Both the position numbers and the translations under genes were made by a program. A stretch of DNA of 64,000 nucleotides from Streptomyces sp. Root1304 (GTDB taxonomy: Bacteria > Actinomycetota > Actinomycetes > Streptomycetales > Streptomycetaceae): NCBI RefSeq assembly GCF_001426405.1, contig NZ_LMEP01000023.1:124001-188000 (forward strand). Direction: 5' to 3'. How positions within the stretch are numbered: the first letter of the stretch is position 1; every line of letters begins with the position of its first letter. Positions 1 to 8,404 of this stretch are shown here, piece by piece. The notes under the pieces were generated by a model. That model had not been told where the DNA came from. It did not search any database and worked only from the letters and a program-made list of their open reading frames with translations.

Positions 1-1620
1 AAGCGTGCCGAAGGCCAGGCCCCGGTCACCCGCCAGACGGGAGGCGCAGAAGGCGTCGGCCACCGCGTGCGGCGCGTGCCGGACGAGGAGCGAGCCCTGG
101 AGGACGAGCGCCAGACGCTCCACCAGCCGGCGGGCGCGCAGCTGGGCGTCCTCGGTGAGGACGAGTTCGCCCCGCAGTTCGCGCCAGGCGGCGTCCAAGC
201 GGGCGTCGGCGCCGGCGGCGGCCTCGACCTCCGCACGGAAGGCCTCCAGGGACTCCGGTTCGCGGGCCAGCGCCCGCAGGACGTCCAGGGCGTTGACGTT
301 TCCGGAGCCCTCCCAGATCCCGTTCAGCGGGGCCTCGCGGTAGAGGCGGGGCATGCCGGAGGCCTCGTCGTACCCGTTGCCGCCCAGGCATTCGAGCGCC
401 TCGGCCACGGCGGCGGGCTGGCGCTTGCACACCCAGTACTTGCCCACGGCGGTGGCCAGGCGCAGGAACGCGCGCTCCCCGGCGTCGCCCCGCTGCGCGC
501 GGTCCGCCGCGCCGGCGATCCGCAGGGCCAGGGTGGTCGCGGCCTCCGACTCGACGCCCAGGTCGGCGATGACATTGCGCATCAGCGGCTGGTCGATGAG
601 CTTCGCTCCGAGCACCGAACGGTGCCGGATGTGGTGGGCGGCCTGCGCGAGCGCGGCGCGGGTGCCGGAGGCCGAGCCGAGGACGCAGTCGAGTCGGGTC
701 ATGGTGACCATGTCGATGATGGTCCGTACGCCCTGCCCCTCGGCGCCGACCAGCCAGGCGACGGTGTCGTCGAACTCCGGCTCGCTGCTGGCGTTGCTGC
801 GGTTGCCGAGCTTGTCCTTCAGCCGCTGGATCCGGAAGGTGTTGCGGCTGCCGTCGGGGAGCACCCGGGGGACCAGGAAGCAGGACAGGCCGCCCGGGGC
901 CTGGGCCAGGACGAGGAAGAGGTCGTTCATCGGGGCGCTGGTGAACCACTTGTGGCCGCGCAGCCGCCAGCTGCCGTCCGCCGCCTCCACCGCCGTGGTC
1001 GTGTTGGTACGGACGTCCGTGCCGCCCTGCTTCTCCGTCATGCCCATGCCCGCGAGCAGGCCCCGCTTGCCGGCCGGGGCGCGCAGCCCCGGGTCGTACA
1101 CCCGGCTGGTGAGCAGGGGTTCGTACTCCTTGGCGAGCGCGGGGGCGGAGCGGAGGGCCGGGACGACGGCGTACGTCATGGACACCGGGCAGCCGTGGCC
1201 CGCCTCCGTGGTGCTCCACACCATGAACCCGGCGGCGCGGGCCACATGGGCGCCGGGCCGGTCGTCGGCCCAGGGTGCGCCGCCGAGGCCCTCGCCGATC
1301 GCGACGTCCATCAGGGAGTGGTACGACGGGTGGAAGTCGACCTCGTCGACGCGGTTGCCGTAGCGGTCGTGGGTCCGCAGTTCGGGTTCGTGGCGGTTGG
1401 CCGCCTCCGCCCACCGTTGGACCTCCTCGCTGCCGGCCCGGAGACCGATCCGGTGCAGGTCGCCGAGGTACCACTCGGCGCCCTCACGGCGTACGCCCTC
1501 CAGCAGGACGGGGTCGTCGGCGACATCGTGGCCGACGAGGGGCGGGACCTGGTTGGTGACGTCGTGGGTGCGCGCGGTGGGGTTGCTGCGCAGCGGCGGC
1601 ACTCCGGCGGTCGCGGTCAT
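1..1620 (-). CDS. AidB-like acyl-CoA dehydrogenase family flavoprotein, 3' end cut by window edge
   Basis: Reading down from an ATG at 1620 the frame stays open for 540 codons to the window edge, so only the last few residues are missing. The protein has the acyl-CoA dehydrogenase fold signatures of the AidB branch: MTEKQGGTDVR around residue 194 and IWEGSGNV around residue 437, with a helical C-terminal region. AidB proteins are FAD-binding, linked in enterobacteria to protection from alkylating agents; the true substrate here is not visible. A strong ribosome site (AGGAGGAG) lies before the ATG. A TetR gene lies 124 nt upstream on the same strand, which suggests local control and perhaps co-transcription. 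A 32-bp-period duplication sits in that gap. An ordinary branched or long acyl-CoA dehydrogenase role is the alternative. Confidence 0.85.
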   Translation of the reverse strand, partial: MTATAGVPPLRSNPTARTHDVTNQVPPLVGHDVADDPVLLEGVRREGAEWYLGDLHRIGLRAGSEEVQRWAEAANRHEPELRTHDRYGNRVDEVDFHPSYHSLMDVAIGEGLGGAPWADDRPGAHVARAAGFMVWSTTEAGHGCPVSMTYAVVPALRSAPALAKEYEPLLTSRVYDPGLRAPAGKRGLLAGMGMTEKQGGTDVRTNTTTAVEAADGSWRLRGHKWFTSAPMNDLFLVLAQAPGGLSCFLVPRVLPDGSRNTFRIQRLKDKLGNRSNASSEPEFDDTVAWLVGAEGQGVRTIIDMVTMTRLDCVLGSASGTRAALAQAAHHIRHRSVLGAKLIDQPLMRNVIADLGVESEAATTLALRIAGAADRAQRGDAGERAFLRLATAVGKYWVCKRQPAAVAEALECLGGNGYDEASGMPRLYREAPLNGIWEGSGNVNALDVLRALAREPESLEAFRAEVEAAAGADARLDAAWRELRGELVLTEDAQLRARRLVERLALVLQGSLLVRHAPHAVADAFCASRLAGDRGLAFGTL

Positions 1621-1647
1621 GGCGGGGCTCCTCCTGGTCGGCGGGAC

Positions 1648-1705
1648 GGGCGGGCGAGACGGACGCTGGTGGGCGGTGCGGGCGGGCGAGACGGACGCTG
1701 GTGGG
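1648..1705. repeat. tandem duplication, two 26-bp identical copies with 32-bp period
   Basis: Positions 1648-1673 and 1680-1705 are identical for 26 bases (beginning GGGCGGGCGAGAC), separated by 6 bases. The repeat fills the short gap between the TetR gene and the ribosome site of the AidB-like gene, so it changes the spacing of the leader. It may be a replication-slippage product; no regulator is known for it. Confidence 0.8.
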
Positions 1706-1744
1706 TGGTTCGGTGCTGTGCGGGGGAGTGCGGGGGAATGCGGT

Positions 1745-2377
1745 TCAGACACCTGGGGTGGTGGGGTGCTGCGCGCCGGTGCAGCGCAAGGTCATCGCGG
1801 TGAGTTCGGCGAGCAGGTCGGCGACGGCGCCGTCGGAGCCGCCCGCGGGGGTGCCCAGCGGGTCCACGAGCACCTCCCCGACCGCGCCGGTCAGCGCGGC
1901 GGCGGTGACGCGGGCGTCCTGCGGGGGCAGCAGCCCGGCGGCCGTGCCCTCGCGGACGACCTCGGCGAACAGTTCGTGGTAGCGGCGCCGGAACTCCAGG
2001 CGCTCGGCCCCCAGGGCGGGTTCGGCGGGCGCCGCGAGCAGGGCGTAGGCCAGGCCGGGGCGTTCCAGGGCGCGCCGCGCGAAGACCCGTACGCCGTCGG
2101 TCAGCCGCTCGACCGGATCGCCGTCCCCGTGGAGGACCTCGCTCAGCACCTCGGCCTCGCGGCCGGACGCGCGGCGGAAGACCTCCACGGCGAGGGCGGC
2201 CTTGGAGGGGAAGTGCTGGTAGACGGAGCCGGCCGCGATGCCCGCGGCGGCGGCGACGGCGGTCACCGAGGCGTTCGCCCAGCCGACCTCGGCCACCACC
2301 TGGGTCGCCTGGTCCACCAGGCGCTCACGGGCGGCCTCCAGCCGTTCGAGTTCCGCGGGGGTCTTCCGATAGGCCAT
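1745..2377 (-). CDS. TetR/AcrR family transcriptional regulator
   Basis: The 210-residue product begins MAYRKTPAELERLEAAR and has a classic TetR N-terminal helix-turn-helix (VTAVAAAAGIAAGSVYQHF, roughly residues 31-50), followed by an all-helical ligand-binding domain of normal length. The start at 2377 is chosen because homologues of this type begin MAYR; an in-frame ATG eight codons earlier (2401) would run through a candidate operator. It lies upstream of the AidB-like acyl-CoA dehydrogenase on the same strand, the usual arrangement for a TetR repressor that senses an acyl-CoA or a related ligand. Ligand and target are inference. Confidence 0.9.
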   Translation of the reverse strand: MAYRKTPAELERLEAARERLVDQATQVVAEVGWANASVTAVAAAAGIAAGSVYQHFPSKAALAVEVFRRASGREAEVLSEVLHGDGDPVERLTDGVRVFARRALERPGLAYALLAAPAEPALGAERLEFRRRYHELFAEVVREGTAAGLLPPQDARVTAAALTGAVGEVLVDPLGTPAGGSDGAVADLLAELTAMTLRCTGAQHPTTPGV

Positions 2378-2386
2378 ACGAAGAAG

Positions 2387-2400
2387 TGAACCACCATTCA
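2387..2400. promoter_or_regulatory. candidate TetR operator (inverted repeat TGAA-N6-TTCA)
   Basis: The sequence TGAACCACCATTCA lies 10 nt before the TetR start, with 4-bp arms TGAA/TTCA. Its place just upstream of the tetR gene and in the divergent gap fits autoregulation. The arms are short, so this is only a candidate. Confidence 0.4.
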
Positions 2401-2522
2401 TCTCTTGGTTCCAGCCCCCGGAGCCGAGCCGTTCGATCCCGAAGGGATGAATGTGCCGCGATGGCGCTCCCTCGGACGGAGCGGGGCGCCACGCTTCTGA
2501 CGTGCGCAGACAAGGCAGCAAG

Positions 2523-4505
2523 GTGGTTCCCGCCCAGCGGAACGCCACACCGGGACCCCTCACGGACCGGGCCGTGGTCCCGCCCGTGCCCCCAGGGCTC
2601 CCCACCCACCCGAGCGGGCCCGTCGAGGCCCGTCTCCGCTACTGGTTCGACACCACCCTGAGCCGCGGGACCCCCGCCCTCGTCGGCTGGCTCGCCCTCG
2701 CCTGCCTCGCCCTCGTCGTGCCCGTGAGCGCCCTGCTCGTGTGGACCGACCACCGCGCCCCCGCCACCCTCAGCGCGAGGATCGCCGCCGTGTGGCGGAG
2801 CACGGGACAGACCCTGCGGCTCGGCGGCGAGGTCGGCCCGCCGCTGCGCGTCGCGCTGTCGGTCCTCCTCGCCCTCATCGCGCTCTTCTACGTCTCCACC
2901 CTGGTCAGCCTCATCACCACCGGCATCACCGACAAACTGCTCGCCCTCGACCGGGGGCACGCCAGAGTCGTGGAGAGCGGCCACACCGTCGTGCTCGGCT
3001 GGTCGGAACAGATCCCCACCGTCGTCGCCGAACTCGTCACCGCCCACGCCCAGCGGCGCCGCGGGGTCGTCACCGTCCTCGCCGACCGGGGCAAGGCCGA
3101 CATGGAGGAGGAGTTCCGGGGCACCGTCGGCCCGGTCGGCCGCGCTCGGCTCCTCTGCCGCACCGGCCGGCCCACCGATCCCGTCGCGCTCGCCCGGGTG
3201 AGCCCGGCGACGGCGGAGTGCGTGCTCGTCCTGCCCAGGGACAGCCCCGGCGACGACGCCGAGGTCGTCAAGACGCTGCTCTCCCTCACGGCGGCCGTGG
3301 GCGAGGAACACCCGGTGCGGGTCGTCGCGGCCGTACGGGGCGACCGCTACCTCGGCGCCGCCCGGCTGGCCGGCGGCCCCCGGGCCACCGTCCTGGACAC
3401 GGACGACCTCTCCGCGCGGCTCCTCGTCCAGTGCGCGCGACAGCCCGGACTCTCCCTGGTCCACCAGGAGTTGCTGGACTTCGCGGGGCACGAGTTCTAC
3501 ACGGTGCGCGAGCCCGGTCTGTGCGGCCTGACCTTCCACGAGGCCGCCGCCTTCTCCCCGGTGTCGGCCGTCGTCGGCATCGCCCACGAGGACGGCACCG
3601 TGTCGCTCAACCCGCCCGGCCGGACTCCCGTCCTGTCGGGCGACGGCCTGATCGTGATCGCCGAGCACGAGGACGCCACCCACTGGTCCGCCGCACCGCA
3701 CCCGTGCGACCCGACGGCGATCCGTACGGGACGGCCCGTACCGCCCGGCCCGGCCGCGGCCCCCGAACGCTTCCTCCTGCTGGGCTGGAACCGGCGGGCC
3801 CACCGGATCGCGGTCGCGCTGTCCCGGCGTACGCCCCCGGGATCCGTGCTCGACGTCGTGGCCGAGCCGCGCACCGCCACCGTCTCCGGCATCCGGGCCC
3901 TCACGGACGCCGTCGGACACCGTCTGTTCGTACGCCACCACCCCGGTGACCCGACCCTGCGCGAGACGACGGACGCGCTGGACCCCACCGCGCACGACGC
4001 CGTGATCGTCCTCGCCGCCGACGCCCGGCCCGGCCAGGAGGATCCGGACGACCGGACCCTCGTCACCCTCCTCCACCTGCGGGCCCGTGACCGCGAGCGG
4101 GTGCGGGCGGACGGCCGGTGCGTTCCCGTCGTCACCGAGATGGCCGACGACCGCAACCGGCTGATCGCCCCCCACGCCCCCGGCGCCGACTTCGTGGTCA
4201 GCGGCAGGCTGATCGGGCTCCTGATGACACAGATCTCCCAGAACCCTTGGCTGGCCGCGGTGTTCCAGGAGCTCTTCGCCGAGGGAGGGAGCAGCCTCCG
4301 GATCGACCCGGCGGGCCGCTACATCGAGACGGACCGCGAGGTCTCCTTCGCGACCGTCGTCGAATCCGCCGCCCGCCAGGGCGCGTGCGCCATCGGCTAC
4401 CGCGCCCGCGGCCCTGCGCACGGCCTGTGCGTCAACCCGCCGAAGTCACAGCTCCGGCACTGGCGCCAGGACGACGAGATCGTGGTCCTGGCGCCGGAGG
4501 AATGA
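2523..4505 (+). CDS. CASTOR/POLLUX-related ion-channel-like protein with two TrkA-N/RCK-like domains
   Basis: The protein has an N-terminal part with two membrane segments ([20 protein letters not shown] and [20 protein letters not shown]) followed by two Rossmann-like nucleotide-binding halves, beginning near [16 protein letters not shown] and [17 protein letters not shown]. This layout is that of the CASTOR/POLLUX channel family, known in plants as nuclear envelope cation channels; bacterial members are little studied. GTG 2523 is preferred because AAGG lies 7 nt upstream and codon use before it is poor in third-position GC; ATG 2451 and GTG 2574 are in-frame alternatives. With GTG 2523 the product is 660 residues. 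It is divergent from the tetR gene and convergent with the CYP154 gene. Ion specificity cannot be read from the sequence. Confidence 0.85.
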   Translation: MVPAQRNATPGPLTDRAVVPPVPPGLPTHPSGPVEARLRYWFDTTLSRGTPALVGWLALACLALVVPVSALLVWTDHRAPATLSARIAAVWRSTGQTLRLGGEVGPPLRVALSVLLALIALFYVSTLVSLITTGITDKLLALDRGHARVVESGHTVVLGWSEQIPTVVAELVTAHAQRRRGVVTVLADRGKADMEEEFRGTVGPVGRARLLCRTGRPTDPVALARVSPATAECVLVLPRDSPGDDAEVVKTLLSLTAAVGEEHPVRVVAAVRGDRYLGAARLAGGPRATVLDTDDLSARLLVQCARQPGLSLVHQELLDFAGHEFYTVREPGLCGLTFHEAAAFSPVSAVVGIAHEDGTVSLNPPGRTPVLSGDGLIVIAEHEDATHWSAAPHPCDPTAIRTGRPVPPGPAAAPERFLLLGWNRRAHRIAVALSRRTPPGSVLDVVAEPRTATVSGIRALTDAVGHRLFVRHHPGDPTLRETTDALDPTAHDAVIVLAADARPGQEDPDDRTLVTLLHLRARDRERVRADGRCVPVVTEMADDRNRLIAPHAPGADFVVSGRLIGLLMTQISQNPWLAAVFQELFAEGGSSLRIDPAGRYIETDREVSFATVVESAARQGACAIGYRARGPAHGLCVNPPKSQLRHWRQDDEIVVLAPEE

Positions 4506-4513
4506 CCCCGCCC

Positions 4514-4561
4514 GCCGTCCGGAGCCGGACGGCACACAACCGGCCGGCTCGGTCCGGCCGG
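4514..4561. terminator. two hairpins between convergent genes
   Basis: GCCGTCCGG/CCGGACGGC (4514-4533, 9-bp arms, 2-nt spacer) and CCGGCCGG/CCGGCCGG (4540-4561, 6-nt loop) lie in the 70-nt gap between the channel gene and the CYP154 gene. They lack U-tracts, as is common in Streptomyces, and probably act in both directions. Confidence 0.65.
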
Positions 4562-4575
4562 CCGGCGGCGGACCG

Positions 4576-5820
4576 TCAGCCCAGTACGACCGGCAGGTCG
4601 AACAGGTCGTTCTGCGTGACGACCGGCTTGTTGCGCAGCTCCTCGCGCGGCACCGCGAGCCGCAGCTCAGGGAACCTCGCGTACAGCGCGGGCAGCGCCA
4701 CCGACGCCTCCAGACGGGACAGCGCCGCGCCGGGGCAGACGTGCGGGCCGTGACCGAAGGAGATGTGACGGTTCGGCGTACGGGTCACGTCGAAGTCGCC
4801 CGCCGTCGGGCCGAACTGCGCCTCGTCCCGGCCGATCGCGCCGAAGGAGACGATGAGGGCCTCGCCCTTCGGCAGGACGCGGTCGCCGATCTCGATGTCC
4901 TCGGCGGCGAAGCGGATGAGCACGTGCGAGGTCGGCGTCGACCAGCGCAGCGTCTCCTCGATGACGTTCTCCCACGGCACCTCGCCCTTGAGGACCCGGG
5001 CGCGCTGCTCGGGGTGGGTCTCCAGGGCGACGACAGCGTTGACGATCAGGCTGATCGTCGTCTCGTGCCCGGCCGCCACCATCAGCTGGAGGGTGTTGGT
5101 GATCTCCTCCGTGCTGAGCCGGTCGCCGCCCTCCGAGGCCTCGATCAGCGCGCTGGTGAGGTCGTCGCCGGGCTGCTCCGTCTTCGCCGCCACGATCCCG
5201 GCGAAGAGGGCGCCCAGGTCCGCCATCATCTGCGGCACCTCCTCCGGAGGCGTCTGCGTCGAGAAGAACTTGTCGAACAGCGCCTTCAGCCGGGGCTGGT
5301 CGGCCGCGTCGACACCCATCAGCTCGCAGACCACGTTCATCGGCAGCGGGAACGCGAACCCGGCCTTCAGGTCCACGACCTCACCGGCCGGACGCTCGGC
5401 CAGCCGGTCCAGCATGCCCTCGGTGAGGGCCTCGATGCCCTCGCGCAGCCGCTCCACCCGGCGCGCGGTCAGCGCCTGCGCGACCAGGGTGCGCAGCCGC
5501 CGGTGCTCCTCGCCGTCCACCGTCAGCATCGACCTGCCCGGGTTGGCCAGGCCGATCAGCGGCCAGTCCATCGGTATCTCGCCGCGCTGCCAGGCACCCC
5601 AGACGTCGATGTCCTTGACGAGCCGGGAGTCGGTCAGCAGCCGCCGGGCCTCGGCGTGGTGCGTGACGGCCCAGCACGGCACCCCACCGGGCAGCACGAC
5701 ACGGGCGAGCGGACCGGCGGCGCGCAGCCGGGCGCTCTCGCCGTCCAGGTCGCCGACGAACGGGTCCAGGGCGATGACCTCGGCGCCGTTCGCGGCGGTG
5801 TGGTCGTACGGGCAGCTCAT
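4576..5820 (-). CDS. cytochrome P450, CYP154 family, last gene of conservon 1
   Basis: This 414-residue P450 has all core motifs: I-helix AAGHETT, K-helix EETLR (the ExxR motif), and haem loop [11 protein letters not shown] with the cysteine ligand. CYP154 enzymes are soluble actinobacterial monooxygenases that oxidise steroids, polyketides or other small molecules with ferredoxin and a reductase. The ATG at 5820 overlaps the stop of the CYP157 gene by 4 nt, so the pair is translationally coupled. In Streptomyces, CYP157-CYP154 pairs at the end of cvnABCD clusters are a known arrangement. Family assignment rests on this context and the motifs; the substrate is unknown. No reductase or ferredoxin lies in the same transcript; a ferredoxin is encoded at 10354-10590. 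Confidence 0.9.
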   Translation of the reverse strand: MSCPYDHTAANGAEVIALDPFVGDLDGESARLRAAGPLARVVLPGGVPCWAVTHHAEARRLLTDSRLVKDIDVWGAWQRGEIPMDWPLIGLANPGRSMLTVDGEEHRRLRTLVAQALTARRVERLREGIEALTEGMLDRLAERPAGEVVDLKAGFAFPLPMNVVCELMGVDAADQPRLKALFDKFFSTQTPPEEVPQMMADLGALFAGIVAAKTEQPGDDLTSALIEASEGGDRLSTEEITNTLQLMVAAGHETTISLIVNAVVALETHPEQRARVLKGEVPWENVIEETLRWSTPTSHVLIRFAAEDIEIGDRVLPKGEALIVSFGAIGRDEAQFGPTAGDFDVTRTPNRHISFGHGPHVCPGAALSRLEASVALPALYARFPELRLAVPREELRNKPVVTQNDLFDLPVVLG

Positions 5821-7046
5821 CCGATGGCTCCAAGTGCGGGTGTCGGGGTGTAGGTCACGGGGAGCGCGGACAGACCGCGCAGCCAGGGGGAGGGGCGACG
5901 GGCGAGGTCGCCCGCGGTCACGGCGAGGTCCACGTCGGGCAGCCGGTCGAGCAGCACCTCGATGCCCGTCCGGGCGATGGTCTCGGCCACTTCCTGGGCC
6001 GGGAACGGGCAGCGGTGCTCACCGTGCCCGAAGGACAGGTGGGCGTTGTTGCCGCCGGTGAACGCGCCCGAGTCGGTGCGCACGTGCGGGTCGGAGTTGG
6101 CGGCGGCCAGCCCGAGCAGCAGCAGATCGCCCTGGCCGATCACGCGCCCGCCGAGGTGGGTGTCGCGCGAGGCCCAACGGCCGGCGACGTTCTGGGTGGG
6201 GGTGTCCTCCCACAGGACCTCGTTCATGGCCTCGCCGACGCTGTGCCGGCCGCCCGCGAGCGAGGCCGCGAAGCGGTCGTCGGTGAGCATCAGACGCAGC
6301 GAGTTGCCGATCCAGTCGGCGGTGGGCTGGTGGCCCGCGGCCATCATCACCATGAGGTCCTGGGCGACCTCCTCCAGGGAGAACCCGGCGGTGTTGCCGA
6401 GCATCCGGGAGGCCACGTCGTCGCCGGGCTCAGCCGACTTGGCGGCGAGCAGCGCGAACATGGACTCGCCCAGGTGGCGCTGGCCCTCCAGGGCCCCCTC
6501 CTGGCCGTTGATCATGTCGTTCATGGCGGTGACGAGGGCCGGGCCCTGCTCGTCGGCGAAGCCGTAGACGCTGGCGAGGACCCGTACCGGCAGGAGCATC
6601 GCGTACTCGGCGATGATGTCGCAGGAGCCCTTGGCGCACAGCGCGTCGATGAGTTCGTCGGCGAAGCGCTCGGCCCGCTGCCGCAGCACGAACGGGTCGA
6701 TCGCCTCCAGCGCCCCGGAGACGACGGCGGCGCGCTCGCGGTGCCGCTCGCCCACGGTGTAGAGGATGGACGGCTGCTTGCGGCCGATCATGGGCAGCAG
6801 CGGCCAGTCCGCCGGGATGGCGTCCCACTGGTTCCACAGGTCGGAGTCGCGGGAGAAGAGCACCGGGTCGCTGGTGACCTGGTGCAGCTCGCGGTAGCCG
6901 ACGACCAGCCACGCCGGGATGCCGCCGTCCAGGACGACCGGCGCGACCGCCCCGTGTTCGCGCCGGATCTGCCGGTACAGCTCCGTGGGGTCGGTCTGGA
7001 ACCTGGGCCCGCTCAGGGGGACGGGCTGGGGTTCGGGGTGGGTCAC
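5817..7046 (-). CDS. cytochrome P450, CYP157 family (no ExxR motif), conservon 1
   Basis: The 409-residue product has a P450 fold with the haem loop FGHGEHRCPFPAQ (cysteine present), but the K-helix reads NEVLWED, so the arginine of the otherwise nearly universal ExxR motif is tryptophan. The I-helix reads AAGHQPT: the usual acid-threonine pair of AGHETT is altered as well. Loss of ExxR is an established trait of CYP157. GTG 7046 overlaps the cvnD stop as GTGA, and the stop overlaps the CYP154 start, so it is locked into the operon. The double motif loss suggests unusual oxygen activation, or a binding or partner role to CYP154; that is inference. Confidence 0.9.
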   Translation of the reverse strand: MTHPEPQPVPLSGPRFQTDPTELYRQIRREHGAVAPVVLDGGIPAWLVVGYRELHQVTSDPVLFSRDSDLWNQWDAIPADWPLLPMIGRKQPSILYTVGERHRERAAVVSGALEAIDPFVLRQRAERFADELIDALCAKGSCDIIAEYAMLLPVRVLASVYGFADEQGPALVTAMNDMINGQEGALEGQRHLGESMFALLAAKSAEPGDDVASRMLGNTAGFSLEEVAQDLMVMMAAGHQPTADWIGNSLRLMLTDDRFAASLAGGRHSVGEAMNEVLWEDTPTQNVAGRWASRDTHLGGRVIGQGDLLLLGLAAANSDPHVRTDSGAFTGGNNAHLSFGHGEHRCPFPAQEVAETIARTGIEVLLDRLPDVDLAVTAGDLARRPSPWLRGLSALPVTYTPTPALGAIG

Positions 7047-7672
7047 GGGGTGTGCTCCGGGATCGGCTGGGACGTCGGCCGCGGGGCCGAGGCGACGACG
7101 GTGCGCAGGTGTTCGACGAGCGAGATGAGGACCTGCTTGCTGGACTCCCGCGAACGGGCGTCGCAGAGGACCAGCGGGACCTCGTCGGCGAGGTCGAGGG
7201 CCTCGCGGATCTGGGCGGGGGAGTGGGAGGGTCCGCCGAAGTCGTTGCAGGCGACGACGAACGGCGTGCCGTGGTGTTCCAGGCGGTCGATCGCGTACCA
7301 GGAATCGGCGAGCCGGCGCGTGTCGACGAGCACGACGGCGCCCAGCGTCCCGGAGAACAGCCGGTCCCAGAGGAACCAGAACCGTTCCTGTCCGGGCGCC
7401 CCGAACAGGTACAGGATGTTGTGGGCGTCCAGCGAGATCCGGCCGAAGTCGAAGGCCACGGTGGTGGCCGTCTTCGAGCTGACGCCGACGGTGTCGTCGA
7501 CGCCTTCGCCGGCCTGCGTCATCGTCTCCTCGGTGTTCAGCGGACGGATCTCGCTGACCGAGCGGACCAGGGTGGTCTTGCCGACGCCGAATCCGCCGAC
7601 GACGACGATCTTCAGTCCGTTGTCGGCGGTGCTCTGCAGGGTCTGGCGCTGTTCAGAGGTTACGGAGTCCAA
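7043..7672 (-). CDS. cvnD: CvnD-type small GTP-binding protein, conservon 1
   Basis: A 209-residue Ras-like G-domain protein. The P-loop is GGFGVGKTT, the switch region contains TEETMTQAG, and the G3 motif is LFGAPGQERFWFLWD. The usual NKxD base-specificity motif is replaced by CNDF, as in other CvnD proteins. In conservons CvnD is the GTPase, with CvnB as roadblock partner and CvnA as membrane sensor. The start is TTG 7672, which overlaps the end of cvnC by 20 nt; the second conservon has the same 20-nt overlap, which supports this choice. The stop overlaps the CYP157 start by 4 nt. Confidence 0.9.
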   Translation of the reverse strand: MDSVTSEQRQTLQSTADNGLKIVVVGGFGVGKTTLVRSVSEIRPLNTEETMTQAGEGVDDTVGVSSKTATTVAFDFGRISLDAHNILYLFGAPGQERFWFLWDRLFSGTLGAVVLVDTRRLADSWYAIDRLEHHGTPFVVACNDFGGPSHSPAQIREALDLADEVPLVLCDARSRESSKQVLISLVEHLRTVVASAPRPTSQPIPEHTP

Positions 7673-8006
7673 CGAGCACCTGCTCCAGGATGTCGTGATC
7701 GGGAAGGCGGTACGACGAGCGGGGATGCCGCACGTGGATCCGGCCCGTGTCGTGCAGGTCTGCCAGGAGGATCCGGGTGATCGACACGGGCAGGCCGAGT
7801 CCGGCGGCGACTTCCACCACCGCCGTGGGGAAACGGCACATCCGGAGGATCGCGGCGTGCTCGGACTGCATGCCCGGAACCGGATCGCTCTCGGTGACGA
7901 TGAGCGTCACCAGGTCGAAGGCGTCGGAACCGGCGCGGCTGCGCCCGCCGGTGAGGGTGTAGAGCCGGTCGGGGGAGTCGTCCCGTCCCGGCCTGCCGCG
8001 ACTCAT
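7653..8006 (-). CDS. cvnC: CvnC, DUF742 family protein, conservon 1
   Basis: A 117-residue DUF742 protein. The middle, from SEHAAILRMCRFPTAVVEVA to the LPDHDILEQVLVGLRNL end, looks like a winged-helix-type fold. Its function is unproven; it is a constant member of conservons, where it is thought to join CvnA, B and D at the membrane. It overlaps cvnB by 4 nt (ATGA at 8003-8006) and cvnD by 20 nt. It matches the conservon 2 protein in length (117 residues) and layout, with a GG(S/F) segment followed by DLVTLIV/NLVTLIA. Confidence 0.9.
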   Translation of the reverse strand: MSRGRPGRDDSPDRLYTLTGGRSRAGSDAFDLVTLIVTESDPVPGMQSEHAAILRMCRFPTAVVEVAAGLGLPVSITRILLADLHDTGRIHVRHPRSSYRLPDHDILEQVLVGLRNL

Positions 8007-8404
8007 CCCCGGGGCCTCGCTACCAGGTGCTCGCCCAACTGCTCGACCAGCTCCGACATGTTGTGGCCGACGAGCCCGGCGTCGGCGTCCTCGTCGGCGA
8101 CGAGAGCGAGGTGGGCGCCCTCGCCGGCCTCGACGATGAACAGGATGCCGCCGTAGAACTCGGCCATCGCCGAGCGGACCCCGCCCGTGCCGTCACCGAA
8201 CTCCACGGAGGCACCGTGCGAGAGGCTCTGGATGCCCGCGGCGATGGCGGCGAGCTGGTCCGCCTGGTCGACGGTGAGCCCGGCGGTACGGCAGAGCTTG
8301 AGGCCGTCGCGGGAGAGCACCAGGGCGTGACGGGTGCCCGGGGTGCGTTCCAGGAGGCCCTCAAGGAGCCAGCTGAGCTTCTCGTCGGTGGTGGTGCCGG
8401 TCAT
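8003..8404 (-). CDS. cvnB: CvnB, roadblock/LC7 domain protein, conservon 1
   Basis: A 133-residue protein made of one roadblock/LC7 domain, the MglB-like fold that in bacteria often regulates a Ras-like GTPase. Typical features are the N-terminal LSWLLEGLLERTPGTRHAL helix and strand, the LVLSRDGL hairpin, and the AAIAAGIQSLS helix. The likely partner is CvnD two genes downstream. ATG 8404 overlaps the cvnA stop, giving translational coupling. Function as a GTPase-activating or scaffold protein is inferred from the family. Confidence 0.92.
   Translation of the reverse strand: MTGTTTDEKLSWLLEGLLERTPGTRHALVLSRDGLKLCRTAGLTVDQADQLAAIAAGIQSLSHGASVEFGDGTGGVRSAMAEFYGGILFIVEAGEGAHLALVADEDADAGLVGHNMSELVEQLGEHLVARPRG

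Noticed and set aside
67-1803. A plus-strand open frame opposite the AidB-like gene and the tetR 3' end
   Set aside because: Low-complexity product; the minus strand encodes a convincing acyl-CoA dehydrogenase across the whole stretch.
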